Shown here one piece after another: positions 9,420 to 19,921 of a stretch of 64,000 bases of DNA. Below the pieces are notes generated by a model. That model was not told the origin of the DNA. It saw only the letters and a list, made by a program, of their open reading frames with translations, and made no database searches. The first letter of the stretch is position 1. Each line of letters starts with the position of its first letter. Origin of the DNA: CAVQGM01 sp963712065 (GTDB lineage: Bacteria; Actinomycetota; Acidimicrobiia; Acidimicrobiales; Acidimicrobilacustridaceae); contig CAVQGM010000002.1 of the NCBI GenBank assembly GCA_963712065.1, positions 434,001 to 498,000 of the forward strand. The letters run 5' to 3'. Made by a program: the position numbers and the translations under genes.

Positions 9420-9629
9420 ATGAACCCCTCGCTCCGAGCGAAGCTGCCCTTCCTGATCGCGGGCTTCGCCTCGTTCCTCTTCTCCGTCTACCTGTACTTC
9501 GTACAGGGGGCCACGACCGCCGGGATCTTCGTGGGCCTCTGGGTGCCCTCCATCCACTCCCTCGGAACCCTCCTGCTCACCCCCGTCGACGGTGTGCGTC
9601 GCGATGCCCGGATGGACGTGAACCGATGA
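9420..9629 (+). CDS. small two-helix membrane protein
   Basis: The 69-residue protein has two hydrophobic segments (LPFLIAGFASFLFSVYLYFV and GIFVGLWVPSIHSLGTLLL) followed by a basic tail. A GAAAGGA ribosome site lies 7-9 nt before the ATG. It overlaps the next small gene by ATGA, so the two are probably co-translated. No family recognised. The paired design suggests a two-subunit membrane complex (inference). Confidence 0.75.
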   Translation: MNPSLRAKLPFLIAGFASFLFSVYLYFVQGATTAGIFVGLWVPSIHSLGTLLLTPVDGVRRDARMDVNR

Positions 9630-9805
9630 GCCAGACCGTGGTCTTCATCGTGGGCGCGATCGTGTTCGCCATCACCGTCTACGGCGCCATCATGGCCGGT
9701 GGCCTCGCGTTGACCCGACGCGAGCTCGAAGGCGACGAGGAGCTCCGGAGGCGTGTGGATCCGGGCCACGACGAGCCCACCGTGCCCTTCAAGGCCAAGT
9801 ACTGA
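9626..9805 (+). CDS. small single-helix membrane protein
   Basis: A 59-residue ORF with an N-terminal membrane helix (VVFIVGAIVFAITVYGAIMA) and a charged cytoplasmic tail ending PTVPFKAKY. Its ATG overlaps the stop of the preceding small membrane gene. Function not recognised. Confidence 0.7.
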   Translation: MSQTVVFIVGAIVFAITVYGAIMAGGLALTRRELEGDEELRRRVDPGHDEPTVPFKAKY

Positions 9806-9821
9806 CCGCCCCAAGGGCGGT
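9805..9821 (+). terminator. possible hairpin terminator
   Basis: Perfect 7-bp stem ACCGCCC/GGGCGGT with a CAA loop starting at the stop codon of the small membrane gene. No T-tract follows, so termination is only possible. Confidence 0.35.
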
Positions 9822-9835
9822 GAGGACGACCGGCG

Positions 9836-9964
9836 ATGCCCGAGGGGCACACCGTCCACCGACTGGCACGTTCGGCTCGTACGCTGACCGGAGCGCAACT
9901 GGCGTCGCTGTGGTCGGACGCCGCGGCCCTCATGCGCCTCGGCGAGCGACTCGGCGGATCGTGA
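9836..9964 (+). pseudogene. truncated Nei/Fpg-type DNA glycosylase fragment
   Basis: A 42-codon ORF starting MPEGHTVHRLAR, the hallmark N-terminus of endonuclease VIII/Fpg glycosylases, where Pro2 and Glu3 are catalytic. After about 20 residues the similarity stops and a TGA follows. The zinc-finger and H2TH regions are absent. Best read as a fossil left after deletion; it lies at the edge of the light-related island, where DNA repair genes would fit. Confidence 0.6.
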
Positions 9965-10059
9965 CGGTCGACGGGCCGACGCGTGCCGTCGCGAACGGCT
10001 CGAGGTGTGAGGTGGCGGCGAGGCCTTTGGACTCACGCCGTGCCCGGCGAGACCTCGGA

Positions 10060-11028
10060 TCATGACCAGTCGGACACCGAGTGACGCCACCGGAACGCCA
10101 CCGCCGCGTCGAGGGTGGCCGGGATGCCGGTCAGGACGCTGGGGTACGTGGGCTCGAGTCCGAGCTCCTTCCACAGGCGGGTGCCGGTCACCGGCAGGTC
10201 GAGGTTCCAGCCCCGGACGGTGTCGACGCTCACGAGGGTCGGGCCCACCCGGCCGAGCAGGGCGCCGCCCACGGCGGCGGCCGCCGTCGCGAGCGAGGCC
10301 GGGACCCGAAGGACGTGGACGCGGGGTGCGTACGAGCTGAGGACGTCGAAGAACTCGTTCCAGGTCACGTTCCGCTGGTCGCCGATCGGGGCCGTGCCCG
10401 TCCAGCGCTGCTGCGCCGCGGCCACGAGCACCGCGGCGGCGTCGTCGACGTGGAGCTGGGCGAAACGGTTGGTGCCGTGGCCGGGGAAGACGACCAGTCG
10501 GCGCCGGACCAGCCCGAACAGGATGCTCTGCGGGCCGTACACGTGGGGCAGCCGCACCGAGGCCACGGTGGGGCCCCCGGCGGACGCGACCTCGTCGAGC
10601 GCCGACTCCGCCGCCAGCTTCGCCCGCCCGTAGCCGAGGCTCGGGCGAGCAGGCGTGTGGTCGTCCACCGGGGCGGAGCCGTCGTGGACGAACATGCTCG
10701 ACCCGAACACGAGGTGGGCCACGCCCGCGTCCGCAGCTGCCTGCGCCAGGCGAGCGGTGCCGTCCACCAGGGTCGGGCGGAGCCGGTCGTAGGGCTCGAA
10801 CGTGGCCCGCCCGGCGAGGTGGATGATGGTGTCGACGCCTTCGACCGCCCGTCGCACCGAGGGCGCCGACAGCAGATCACCGTGGACGGGGTCCACGTCG
10901 AGCGGGGCGAGCAGCGGCGCCCGCCCCTCGCGTCGCACCATGACCCTCGGCCGCACGCCCTCGGCGTTGAGACGGCGCACGACCTCGATGCCGATGAAGC
11001 CGGTCGCGCCCGTCACGAGGATCTGCAC
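10060..11028 (-). CDS. NAD(P)-dependent epimerase/dehydratase family protein
   Basis: About 322 residues. N-terminal ILVTGATGFIGIEVVRRL carries the extended-SDR TGxxGxxG nucleotide site. The catalytic Tyr-Lys pair appears in LGYGRAK near residue 140, and the C-terminal half is the substrate domain. I chose the GTG at VQILVTGATG, since the longer ORF would run across the divergent start of the oxidoreductase gene. It is divergent from the CrtI-like gene with a 67-bp shared upstream region. Substrate unknown; SDR genes often accompany LitR/CarH-controlled clusters. Confidence 0.88.
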   Translation of the reverse strand: MQILVTGATGFIGIEVVRRLNAEGVRPRVMVRREGRAPLLAPLDVDPVHGDLLSAPSVRRAVEGVDTIIHLAGRATFEPYDRLRPTLVDGTARLAQAAADAGVAHLVFGSSMFVHDGSAPVDDHTPARPSLGYGRAKLAAESALDEVASAGGPTVASVRLPHVYGPQSILFGLVRRRLVVFPGHGTNRFAQLHVDDAAAVLVAAAQQRWTGTAPIGDQRNVTWNEFFDVLSSYAPRVHVLRVPASLATAAAAVGGALLGRVGPTLVSVDTVRGWNLDLPVTGTRLWKELGLEPTYPSVLTGIPATLDAAVAFRWRHSVSDWS

Positions 11029-11095
11029 GACCCCAGGGTGGCACGGGTCCGGGCCGAGCGGGCACTCGACCGGGATGCGTGGAACGATGCCGTCG

Positions 11096-12505
11096 ATGGT
11101 CGACGCAGTCGTCATCGGGTCGGGACCGAACGGGCTGACCGCGGCCGTGACCCTGGCGCGACACGGGCGGTCCGTCACCGTGCTCGAGGCGGCCGACACG
11201 ATCGGCGGGGGCTGCCGCTCTGCGGCGCTCACCCTGCCCGGCTACGTGCACGACGTCGGCGCCGCCATCCACGCGCTCGGCGCCGGCTCCCCGACGATGA
11301 CCGCGCTGCCGCTCGAGCGCCACGGCCTCGGTTGGATCCACCCCGAGATCCCGCTCGCCCACCCCCTCGACGGCGGGCGGGCGGCGGTGCTGCACCGGGC
11401 GCTCGAGCGCACGACGGCCGGACTCGGCGACGACGGGGCCGCCTGGCGGCGCCTCTTCGAGCCTCTGGTCGCGGACTGGGACCGCCTCCTGCCGGGGGTG
11501 CTGGGCTCGGTGCTGTCGCGGCCCCGCCACCCGCTCGCCATGGCCCGGTTCGGGCTCGTCGCGGTGCCGCCGGCGTCGCTGGTGGTGCGCCGATTCGGCT
11601 CCGAGGAGGCCGCCGCGCTGTTCGGCGGCTGCGCCGCCCACGGGTTCCTCCCGCCGAGCCACCTGCTCACCTCGGCGTTCGGGACCCTCCTCGTCCTCAG
11701 CGCCCACGTGGTCGGCTGGCCCGTGGCCGCCGGCGGCTCCCAGGCCATCCCCGACGCGCTCGCCGCGCACCTGCGGGAGCTGGGGGGCACCATCGAGACC
11801 GGCCGACGCGTCGAGCGACTCTCGGAGTTGCCTCCCCACCGGGTCGTGCTGTTCGACACGAACCCGGCCCAGGTCGCCTCGATCGCCGCCGATCGGTTGC
11901 CGGCGCGCTTCCGGCGTCGCCTGCAGGAGTTCCGTCACGGCCCGGCGGCGTTCAAGCTCGACTACGCCCTCGACTCACCGGTGCCGTGGACCAACGAGGC
12001 GTGCCGACGAGCGGGGACCGTGCACGTGGGCGGCGGCGTCGCCGAGATGGCGTCTGCCGAGCGCGACGTGGCTCGTGGGCGCATGCCCGACCGTCCGTTC
12101 GTGCTGGTGGCCCAGCAGAGCCTCGCCGATCCCTCCCGTGCCCCCGCCGGGAAGCACACGTTGTGGGCCTACGCCCACGTGCCGCCCGGCTACTCGGGCG
12201 ACGCCACCGATGCCATCGAACGCCAGTTGGAGCGGTTCGCCCCCGGGTTCCGGGATGTCGTCCTGGCCCGACACGTCACCTCCCCGGCCGACTTCGCCGC
12301 CTCCAACCCGAACCTCGTCGGGGGCGACATCGCCGGAGGGGCGCACGACGGCCTCCAGTTGGTGCTCCGGCCGACCATCCGCACCCACGGGACGCCCGAC
12401 CCGAGCCTGCTGCTGTGCTCGGCCTCGACGCCGCCGGGCGGAGGCGTCCACGGCGCGTGCGGTGAGGCGGCGGCACGACGGGCCCTCGCCGGGCCGCTGC
12501 GATGA
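11096..12505 (+). CDS. CrtI/phytoene-desaturase-like FAD oxidoreductase
   Basis: The 469-residue protein begins MVDAVVIGSGPNGLTAAVTL, the dinucleotide-binding GxGxxG, followed by the LEAADTIGGGCRS glutamate motif. The C-terminus has a STPPGGGVHGACG motif typical of the second FAD contact in phytoene-desaturase relatives. It belongs to the amine oxidase/CrtI-like superfamily. It could act on a carotenoid or another lipid, but the sequence alone cannot show this. It converges on the heliorhodopsin gene with 25 bp between stops. No other carotenoid genes (crtB, crtE, crtY, blh) are in the window. Confidence 0.85.
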   Translation: MVDAVVIGSGPNGLTAAVTLARHGRSVTVLEAADTIGGGCRSAALTLPGYVHDVGAAIHALGAGSPTMTALPLERHGLGWIHPEIPLAHPLDGGRAAVLHRALERTTAGLGDDGAAWRRLFEPLVADWDRLLPGVLGSVLSRPRHPLAMARFGLVAVPPASLVVRRFGSEEAAALFGGCAAHGFLPPSHLLTSAFGTLLVLSAHVVGWPVAAGGSQAIPDALAAHLRELGGTIETGRRVERLSELPPHRVVLFDTNPAQVASIAADRLPARFRRRLQEFRHGPAAFKLDYALDSPVPWTNEACRRAGTVHVGGGVAEMASAERDVARGRMPDRPFVLVAQQSLADPSRAPAGKHTLWAYAHVPPGYSGDATDAIERQLERFAPGFRDVVLARHVTSPADFAASNPNLVGGDIAGGAHDGLQLVLRPTIRTHGTPDPSLLLCSASTPPGGGVHGACGEAAARRALAGPLR

Positions 12506-12530
12506 GCGGTCGGCGGCACCCCCGGCGGGG

Positions 12531-13292
12531 TCAGTCGGCCAGGGTGCCGGCGTAGACCTGCCAGGCGAGGGCGCTCTTGGCCACCAGACTGAGCACGAGA
12601 TACACCTTCTCACCGAACAGGTAGTCGGCGAATCGTCCTCGGCGCCGGTACTGCAGCCACTGGTTGAGGGCGAAGCAGTTGAACAGCAGGAACAGCGAGA
12701 CGAAGATCCCGTAGACGAACCCGGGAACGCCGTCGCCTTCCTGTTGCGAGGTGAGCAACGCGATCCCGATCGCGACCCATGGCACGATGCCGACGAGGCA
12801 CCCGAACACGAACGGCCACCAGTCGACACGGCCGTCGCGGCCGTTGACCCGCTCCATCAGCAGCCCGAACAGGATCATCGCGGCGTTGACGGCGAACAGC
12901 CCGATGAGGGCGTAGAGGTTGGTGATGCCGGGCAGCATCGCGATGAGCACGATCATCACCGAGGCGCTGATCGAGTACTCGATCCATCGGGCGTAGTTGA
13001 CGCCACGCCCGAGATGGCGCTCGTACCAGGAGACGATGCCCGGAGTGGCCATCAGCAGGTGGTCCACCGCCGCCAGGAACAGGAACAGGGCGATCGCCAG
13101 GGAGAACCGGACGTCGAAGAAGACCTTCTCGACGGTCAGCGCCGTGCCGGGCGGGCCGGTCTGGACCGGCGCCACCACGGGGATGGCGAAGTCGTTGCTG
13201 ATCGCCACGATGACGACCGCCTGGACCAGGTGCACCACGCCGACACCGGTGTTCCAGCGGCGCAGCGACCTCAGCTGAGGGTCGTCGGACAC
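12531..13292 (-). CDS. heliorhodopsin
   Basis: A 253-residue seven-helix protein matching the heliorhodopsin family in length and landmarks. The retinal Schiff-base lysine is Lys239 in helix 7 (SLVAKSALAWQVYAG). The counterion is Glu105 in helix 3 (YARWIEYSIS), with His21, His78, Glu147 and Ser235 at conserved places, all at a constant offset of two from the numbering I recall for the founding member 48C12. Heliorhodopsins sit inverted in the membrane, have a slow photocycle and are not proton pumps; most roles proposed are sensory or regulatory. The GTG start is preceded by TAGCGT at 7 nt with no ribosome site, suggesting a leaderless message. It is divergent from the DUF2071 gene. Confidence 0.96.
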   Translation of the reverse strand: MSDDPQLRSLRRWNTGVGVVHLVQAVVIVAISNDFAIPVVAPVQTGPPGTALTVEKVFFDVRFSLAIALFLFLAAVDHLLMATPGIVSWYERHLGRGVNYARWIEYSISASVMIVLIAMLPGITNLYALIGLFAVNAAMILFGLLMERVNGRDGRVDWWPFVFGCLVGIVPWVAIGIALLTSQQEGDGVPGFVYGIFVSLFLLFNCFALNQWLQYRRRGRFADYLFGEKVYLVLSLVAKSALAWQVYAGTLAD

Positions 13293-13299
13293 GACGACG

Positions 13300-13305
13300 A
13301 CGCTA
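13300..13305 (-). promoter_or_regulatory. -10 box of the heliorhodopsin gene
   Basis: TAGCGT on the minus strand, 7 nt before the GTG, giving a likely leaderless transcript. No convincing -35 box seen. Confidence 0.5.
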
Positions 13306-13382
13306 GCCGAGGCGCCTCACCGGGATCGGAGCGCCGGGGTCGGTCCGGTGCCGTCGGGTGGGGTCGGCCGGAGCATCGCCGG

Positions 13383-13388
13383 TACGGT
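13383..13388 (+). promoter_or_regulatory. -10 box of the DUF2071 gene
   Basis: TACGGT, 9 nt before the ATG and with no ribosome site between. It lies in the 105-bp divergent region shared with heliorhodopsin. Confidence 0.4.
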
Positions 13389-13397
13389 CCGCGCACG

Positions 13398-14153
13398 ATG
13401 ATCGGCCCATCGGAGCTGCCCATTCCCTCCCCGACGGGGGAGCCCGTCAGGCGTGCGGTCATGGTCCAGCACTGGGCCGATGTGGTCTTCGCCCACTGGC
13501 GCTACGACCCCGACGTCGTGCAGCGACTGCTCCCCCCGGGCGTGTCCGTCGACGTGCACGACGGCTCGGCCTGGGTGGCGCTGGTGCCGTTCCGCATGGA
13601 GCGTCTCGGGCTCCCCGGCCTGGCGCCGCTGCCGTTCGTCGGCCGGTTCCCCGAGATCAACGTACGGACCTACGTCCTCGCCGGAGGCCGGCGCGGGGTC
13701 TGGTTCTTCTCGCTCGACGTCGACCTGTTCCTGCCGACGATCGTGGCCCGCACCGTCTACCGCCTGCCGTACTGCTACGGGCGCACCGACCACGTCCGGG
13801 TCGCCGATGTCGTCACGACACGGGTCGAGCGCCGCTGGCCCCGCTCGACGCTCCCGGCGGCGGCCGCGATGGTCGTGCGCACCGGCGCGGCGATCGAGCC
13901 CGACGACACCGTCCAGTTCCTGACCTCGCGATGGGGACTCGTGTCCGCCGGTCGGCGAGGCGGGCTCCGGTACGCCGCGGTGAGCCATCCGCGATGGCCC
14001 CTCCACCACGCCGAGGTGGTGCACCTCGACGAGGGGCTCGTCACCGCTGCCGGCCTTCCCGCGCCGCACGGCCCACCACATCTGTTGTGGTCGCCCGGCG
14101 TCGACGTGCGGGTCGGGCCGCCCCGGCGCATCGCCGGCCGCTCCGGGCGCTGA
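13398..14153 (+). CDS. DUF2071 (YqjF-like) protein
   Basis: The 251-residue protein matches the DUF2071 layout: N-terminal MVQHWADVVFAHWRYDP, the LLPPGVSVDVHDGSAWVALVPFRM segment, the NVRTYV strand and the VWFFSLDVD strand, then an LPYCYG turn and a C-terminal beta-rich half. No catalytic role is established for the family, whose fold is related to acetoacetate decarboxylase-like proteins. It is divergent from heliorhodopsin and converges on the CarH-like gene with 26 bp between stops. Its position between two light-related genes hints at a shared pathway. Confidence 0.85.
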   Translation: MIGPSELPIPSPTGEPVRRAVMVQHWADVVFAHWRYDPDVVQRLLPPGVSVDVHDGSAWVALVPFRMERLGLPGLAPLPFVGRFPEINVRTYVLAGGRRGVWFFSLDVDLFLPTIVARTVYRLPYCYGRTDHVRVADVVTTRVERRWPRSTLPAAAAMVVRTGAAIEPDDTVQFLTSRWGLVSAGRRGGLRYAAVSHPRWPLHHAEVVHLDEGLVTAAGLPAPHGPPHLLWSPGVDVRVGPPRRIAGRSGR

Positions 14154-14179
14154 ACGACGCACGCGGGGCGGGACGCGGC

Positions 14180-14944
14180 TCAGCGCGCACGGGCGAGCCG
14201 CTGGAGCTCGTCGAGGGTGGCGCCGGGCCGACCGACGAGCGAGCGGACGCCTTCGCGCTCGAGGCGCGTCGCGGTCTCCGCCGCCGAGCGCGCCGCGTCG
14301 GTCGTGGTGACCGTGAGGACGGCGAGGTCGACGTCGTGCTCGTGGCAGAACCGGACGAACTCGTCGCCGGGCATGTCGGCGCCCAGGTGGTGCACCCGCC
14401 AGTTGTCCTCGCGCAGCGCGGCGGCGGCCATGGCGGTGGGGAGGGCATGGCGGTCGCCCGACATCGCGGCGACGACGGCGGTGCCCCGGCGTCGTCCCCG
14501 CGGCGTCGGGTGGTGGTCGCCGAGGATCTGCTGGACGATGGCCGAGGCGCGGTGCTCGACCCAGATGGGCAGTCGGCCGGCGTGCCACTCGGCGCCGATG
14601 TGGCGCAGCGCCGGGACCAGCAGCTCCTGGGCGACGGTCGTGAGCGGCACCCCGTCGTCGATCAGTGCGCCTGCCAGCCGTCGGGCGGTGCGCTCGTCAC
14701 CGTCCACGAGCGCGTCGAGCATCTGTCGGCCGAGCGGCTCGAACCCGCCGCGGGGCCGGCGCGGCCGGGGTCTGACGGGAGCCGAGCGGCGGGCTCCGAA
14801 CGCGTCGACGGCGTTCGGGTCCAACAGGTAGCGACCCCCGACCATCTCGGCGGGGAGCCGTCCCGAGCGGACCCACTTGTAGGCGGTCTGGTAGTGGACG
14901 CCGAGCCGGTCGGCCGCCGTCTGCAGATCGATCCGAGGGTCCAC
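14180..14944 (-). CDS. CarH/LitR-like B12-dependent light-sensing regulator
   Basis: 254 residues in three parts: an N-terminal helix-turn-helix (LQTAADRLGVHYQTAYKWVR, residues 7-26), a helical B12-cap domain, and a Rossmann cobalamin domain. Key CarH residues are all present: the Wx9EH motif as Trp120, Glu130 and His131, and the lower-axial histidine His166 in GDRHALP. All sit at a constant offset of 11 from Thermus CarH numbering as I recall it. Known relatives bind adenosylcobalamin in the dark, form DNA-bound tetramers and release DNA on illumination. The GTG start has TATCCT 6 nt upstream, so the message is probably leaderless. Targets are probably in the surrounding island (inference). 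Confidence 0.92.
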   Translation of the reverse strand: MDPRIDLQTAADRLGVHYQTAYKWVRSGRLPAEMVGGRYLLDPNAVDAFGARRSAPVRPRPRRPRGGFEPLGRQMLDALVDGDERTARRLAGALIDDGVPLTTVAQELLVPALRHIGAEWHAGRLPIWVEHRASAIVQQILGDHHPTPRGRRRGTAVVAAMSGDRHALPTAMAAAALREDNWRVHHLGADMPGDEFVRFCHEHDVDLAVLTVTTTDAARSAAETATRLEREGVRSLVGRPGATLDELQRLARAR

Positions 14945-14950
14945 GACCCG

Positions 14951-14956
14951 AGGATA
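14951..14956 (-). promoter_or_regulatory. -10 box of the CarH-like gene
   Basis: TATCCT on the minus strand, 6 nt before the GTG. An imperfect palindrome GCGCATTTGCG lies about 20 nt further upstream and could be an autoregulatory operator. Confidence 0.5.
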
Positions 14957-15019
14957 CGGCAGGACGCAAATGCGCGCTGAAGTGGGCTAAGGGCGCCCGG
15001 ACGCGGCTTGCTCGGGGAG

Positions 15020-15204
15020 ACGTCTTCGTTCGTGGCCGACGGGCGGCCCTTCAACGAGGGCTACCGGTACGTGGACTGGCTCCTCACCGTGCTGCTGCTG
15101 CTCGCCGCGCTGGTGCTCGTGCTCAATCTGGCGAAGGCACCACCCGGAACCTGCTGGTCGAGCTGACCGTCGCCGTGCCCGCGCTAGGGTTCCGGGACTC
15201 CGTG
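15020..15204 (+). pseudogene. fossil of a proton-pump-type microbial rhodopsin
   Basis: In frame from 15020 the DNA reads GRPFNEGYRYVDWLLTV then a Leu/Ala-rich helix. This is the helix-C signature of proteo-, xantho- and actinorhodopsins. The Arg and the proton-acceptor Asp (codon 15074-15076) and Thr (15086-15088) remain. The usual Pro after LLTV is Leu, and the proton-donor Glu position is Ala. A stop follows at 15167. In another frame the next bases read NLLVELTVAVPALGF, resembling the start of helix D (ALGY). The other helices and the retinal lysine are missing. It is a dead fragment beside a live heliorhodopsin and CarH-like regulator. Confidence 0.75.
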
Positions 15205-15216
15205 GAAGGGACCCTC

Positions 15217-15978
15217 ATGCGTCGTGCCGTCATCGCGTTCTTCGCCGTTGCGCTGCTGGCGATCGGGCTCGCGCCCGCGGCGGGGGCGGGTGGCAGCAGC
15301 TTCAGCGTCACCCCGAACCCGGCGGCACCCGGCGACGAGATCACCTTCGTCGGCACCTGCCTCCCGGGCGACGAAGTGCTGTTCGGGTTCGGCACCACCG
15401 AGGCCCCCGAGGTGTCCGACGAGACGACGGCCGACGGGTCCGGCAACTGGACCGGGTCGCTGGTGATCCCCGCCGACACGGAGCCCGGTGACTACGTCGT
15501 CGGCGCGGAGTGCGAGTCCGACGAGACCGTCTCGTTCCAGGACTTCCGGGTCGTCGCCGCAGGGCGCATCGTCCTCTTGAAGACGGTGAGCACCACGCCG
15601 GACGAGTGTGGCACCGAGCGTGAGATCGTCGTCCCCAAGGGCACGAAGGTCTACTACTGCTACGCGGTGACCAACGAGACCGAGTTCACGCTCGACGTCC
15701 ACACCCTCACCGACGACGAGCTCGGCACCATCTTCACCGACCTCGAGTACGACCTGGCTCCCGGGGCGAGCGTCGACACGGTGGCCGCCGGCGTGGAGGC
15801 TTCCGCCGTGATCGACGAGACCACCATCAACGGCGCGGTCTGGACGGCGGAGGGGGTCATCCCCGGTGGGCCGGCGGTCAGCTACGAGGCCGATGCCGGG
15901 GCCGTGGTGACGGTGGCCGCCACCCCGACGACGGCCGCCGCGGCGGCCGCCGCGGTGACGCCCCGCTTCACCGGCTGA
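15217..15978 (+). CDS. secreted protein with Ig-like domain
   Basis: The 253-residue protein begins with a signal peptide (MRRAVIAFFAVALLAIGLAPAAGA). An Ig/carboxypeptidase-like domain follows (SFSVTPNPAAPGDEITFVG... PGDYVVGAEC), then a second beta-rich domain with a Cys pair, and a tail of Thr and Ala ending TPRFTG. That ending resembles the core of an LPxTG sorting signal but lacks the hydrophobic helix and basic tail, so it may be a truncated wall-anchored protein. Start chosen at the second ATG, after GGAAGGG and just before the signal peptide. Function not recognised. Confidence 0.75.
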   Translation: MRRAVIAFFAVALLAIGLAPAAGAGGSSFSVTPNPAAPGDEITFVGTCLPGDEVLFGFGTTEAPEVSDETTADGSGNWTGSLVIPADTEPGDYVVGAECESDETVSFQDFRVVAAGRIVLLKTVSTTPDECGTEREIVVPKGTKVYYCYAVTNETEFTLDVHTLTDDELGTIFTDLEYDLAPGASVDTVAAGVEASAVIDETTINGAVWTAEGVIPGGPAVSYEADAGAVVTVAATPTTAAAAAAAVTPRFTG

Positions 15979-16027
15979 CCCGGGCCCGAGGGCCGATCGC
16001 CCCTACCGAGGCGCCGGGCCGCGCTCG

Positions 16028-16033
16028 TATCGT
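16028..16033 (+). promoter_or_regulatory. -10 box of glgX
   Basis: TATCGT, 3 nt before one GTG and 6 nt before the next; the latter spacing favours a leaderless start at 16040. Confidence 0.45.
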
Positions 16034-16039
16034 CGGGTG

Positions 16040-18120
<2,081 letters not shown>

Positions 18121-18124
<4 letters not shown>

Positions 18125-19803
18125 GCGCGCCGATGCGGGCGCTCGGGGTCGACTACGACGGCACGCTGGCCACCGAGGGCCCGCCCGCCGCTGCGGTGCT
18201 GGCCACCCTCGACGTCGCCCGGCGACGGGGACTGCGCGTCGTGATCGTGACCGGGCGCATCCTCGACGAGCTGCGCGAGGTGTTCCCGGGCGTCGACGAC
18301 CACGCCGACGCCATCGTGGCCGAGAACGGTGCCGTCGTCACCGACGGGGGCGACCACCGTCGGCTGGCCGAGCCGGTGGACCCCGAGCTCGACGCGGCGT
18401 TGGCCGCCGGGGGTGCGACGTTCCGGCGCGGCGAGGTGCTCATCGCCACCACCGCCGAGCACGAGGCCCTCCTGGCGTCGGCGATCCGACGGCTCGGGTT
18501 GGACCACCAGCTGGTCCGCAACCGCGGTGAGCTGATGGTCCTGCCCGCCGGGGTGACCAAGGCCACCGGGTTGCTGGAGGCCCTGGCCGACCTGGGGGTG
18601 TCGCGCCACGACGTCGTGGCGGTGGGCGACGCCGAGAACGACCTCGCCCTCCTGGCCGTGGCCGAGGTGGGCGCCGCCGTGGCCAACGCGGTGGACAGCG
18701 TGCGGGCCCGGGCCGACGTCGTGCTGCGTTCCGCCGACGGTGAGGGGGTGCGCGAGCTGCTGGCCGAGCCGTTCTTCGGCCGCATCCGGGAGCGGCAGTC
18801 TCCTCGCCGCCAGGTCGTGGTGGGTCACGATCAGCGGGGCCACGCGGTGCGGATGCCGACGTCGGCCAACATCCTCGTGACCGGGCAGGCCGGCTCCGGC
18901 AAGTCCTACGTGGCCGGCCTGATCGCCGAGCAGCTGATCCGGGCCGAGTACAGCCTGCTGATCGTCGATCCCGAGGGCGACTACCACGACCTGCGGTCGG
19001 TGCCGAACGTGGTGACCGTCGGGGGTGACGGGCCGCTGCCGTCGCCCGGTGAGCTGCTGGAGCTGTTCCATCGGCGCAGCACCAGCGTCGTCGTCGACCT
19101 GTCGAGCCACGACCACGCGGCGCGCCAGCGGTTCCTCGCCGACGTGCCCCCGGTCGTCCAGACGCACCGGATCGTCACCGGCGTCCCGCACTGGATCCTC
19201 GTCGACGAGGCCCACGAGGCACTGGGATGGGAGGGGGCGGCGCTGCCGTTCTTCCGTCGCGAGGTCACCGGCTTCATCCTCGTCAGCTACGAGCCCCGCC
19301 GGCTGGCCGACGAGGTGCTCGGCTCGGTCCAGTTCGAGGTGCTGCTCCCCGGCACGGCGCGGGCGCCCGCCGAGGGCGAGGACCCTCGAGGAGCCGAGCC
19401 CCCGCGGGTGGTGGTGTTGCCCCGCGACGGCGAGCCGGTCCTCGTGCACCTGGTGCCCCGGCACACGGGCCACATCCGGCACTGGCACAAGTACCTGGCC
19501 GGGCAGATCCCTCCGGCGCAGCGCTTCTACTGGCGATCGGAGCCCGACGAGTCCCTCGGGTGGGCGGCCACCAACCTCACCGAGTTCCACCGCCAGCTCA
19601 CCCGGGTCGACGCGTCCGCGGTACGGCACCATGCCTGCGGCCACGACTTCTCCCGCTGGTTCCGAGGTGTCCTCGGTGACGCGGTGCTGGCGGCGCGGGC
19701 GCTCGAGATCGAGAGCCGGCTCCATCCGTCCGATGCCGTCGAGGTGGTCGACGCGGCGCGGACGGCGCTGCTGAAGGCGATCGAGGACCGCTACCTGGAT
19801 TGA
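18121..19803 (+). CDS. HAD phosphatase fused to a HerA-like P-loop ATPase
   Basis: A 560-residue two-domain protein. Residues 1-225 are a HAD-IIB (Cof/sucrose-phosphatase-like) domain: Asp11/Asp13 in DYDGTL, VTGR, and GDAENDLALL. Residues about 245-400 hold a P-loop ATPase: GQAGSGKS near 258, IVDPEGDY, and Walker B WILVDEAHEAL near 358, of the DUF87/HerA/VirD4 type. The C-terminal part has conserved HIRHWHKYLAGQ, which is not recognised. The gene overlaps glgX, suggesting a link to sugar or glycogen metabolism. The fusion is unusual, since HAD phosphatases are normally separate enzymes. Start GTG overlaps the glgX stop. Confidence 0.82.
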
Positions 19804-19921
19804 TCGGTTCGGTCTCGAGATCCCGCCGTCCGGAGGCAGGGCGCGCTCCTGGCTTTGTGCTCTGGCGGTCACCAGGACGGCGGGGCCACGATCGGGGTGG
19901 TTCTCGTGCCCGGAGGTCGTG

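Noticed and set aside
12531..13292. light-driven proton pump
   Set aside because: The helix-3 motif and other residues match heliorhodopsin, whose members do not pump; the pump-type signature occurs only in the fossil at 15020.
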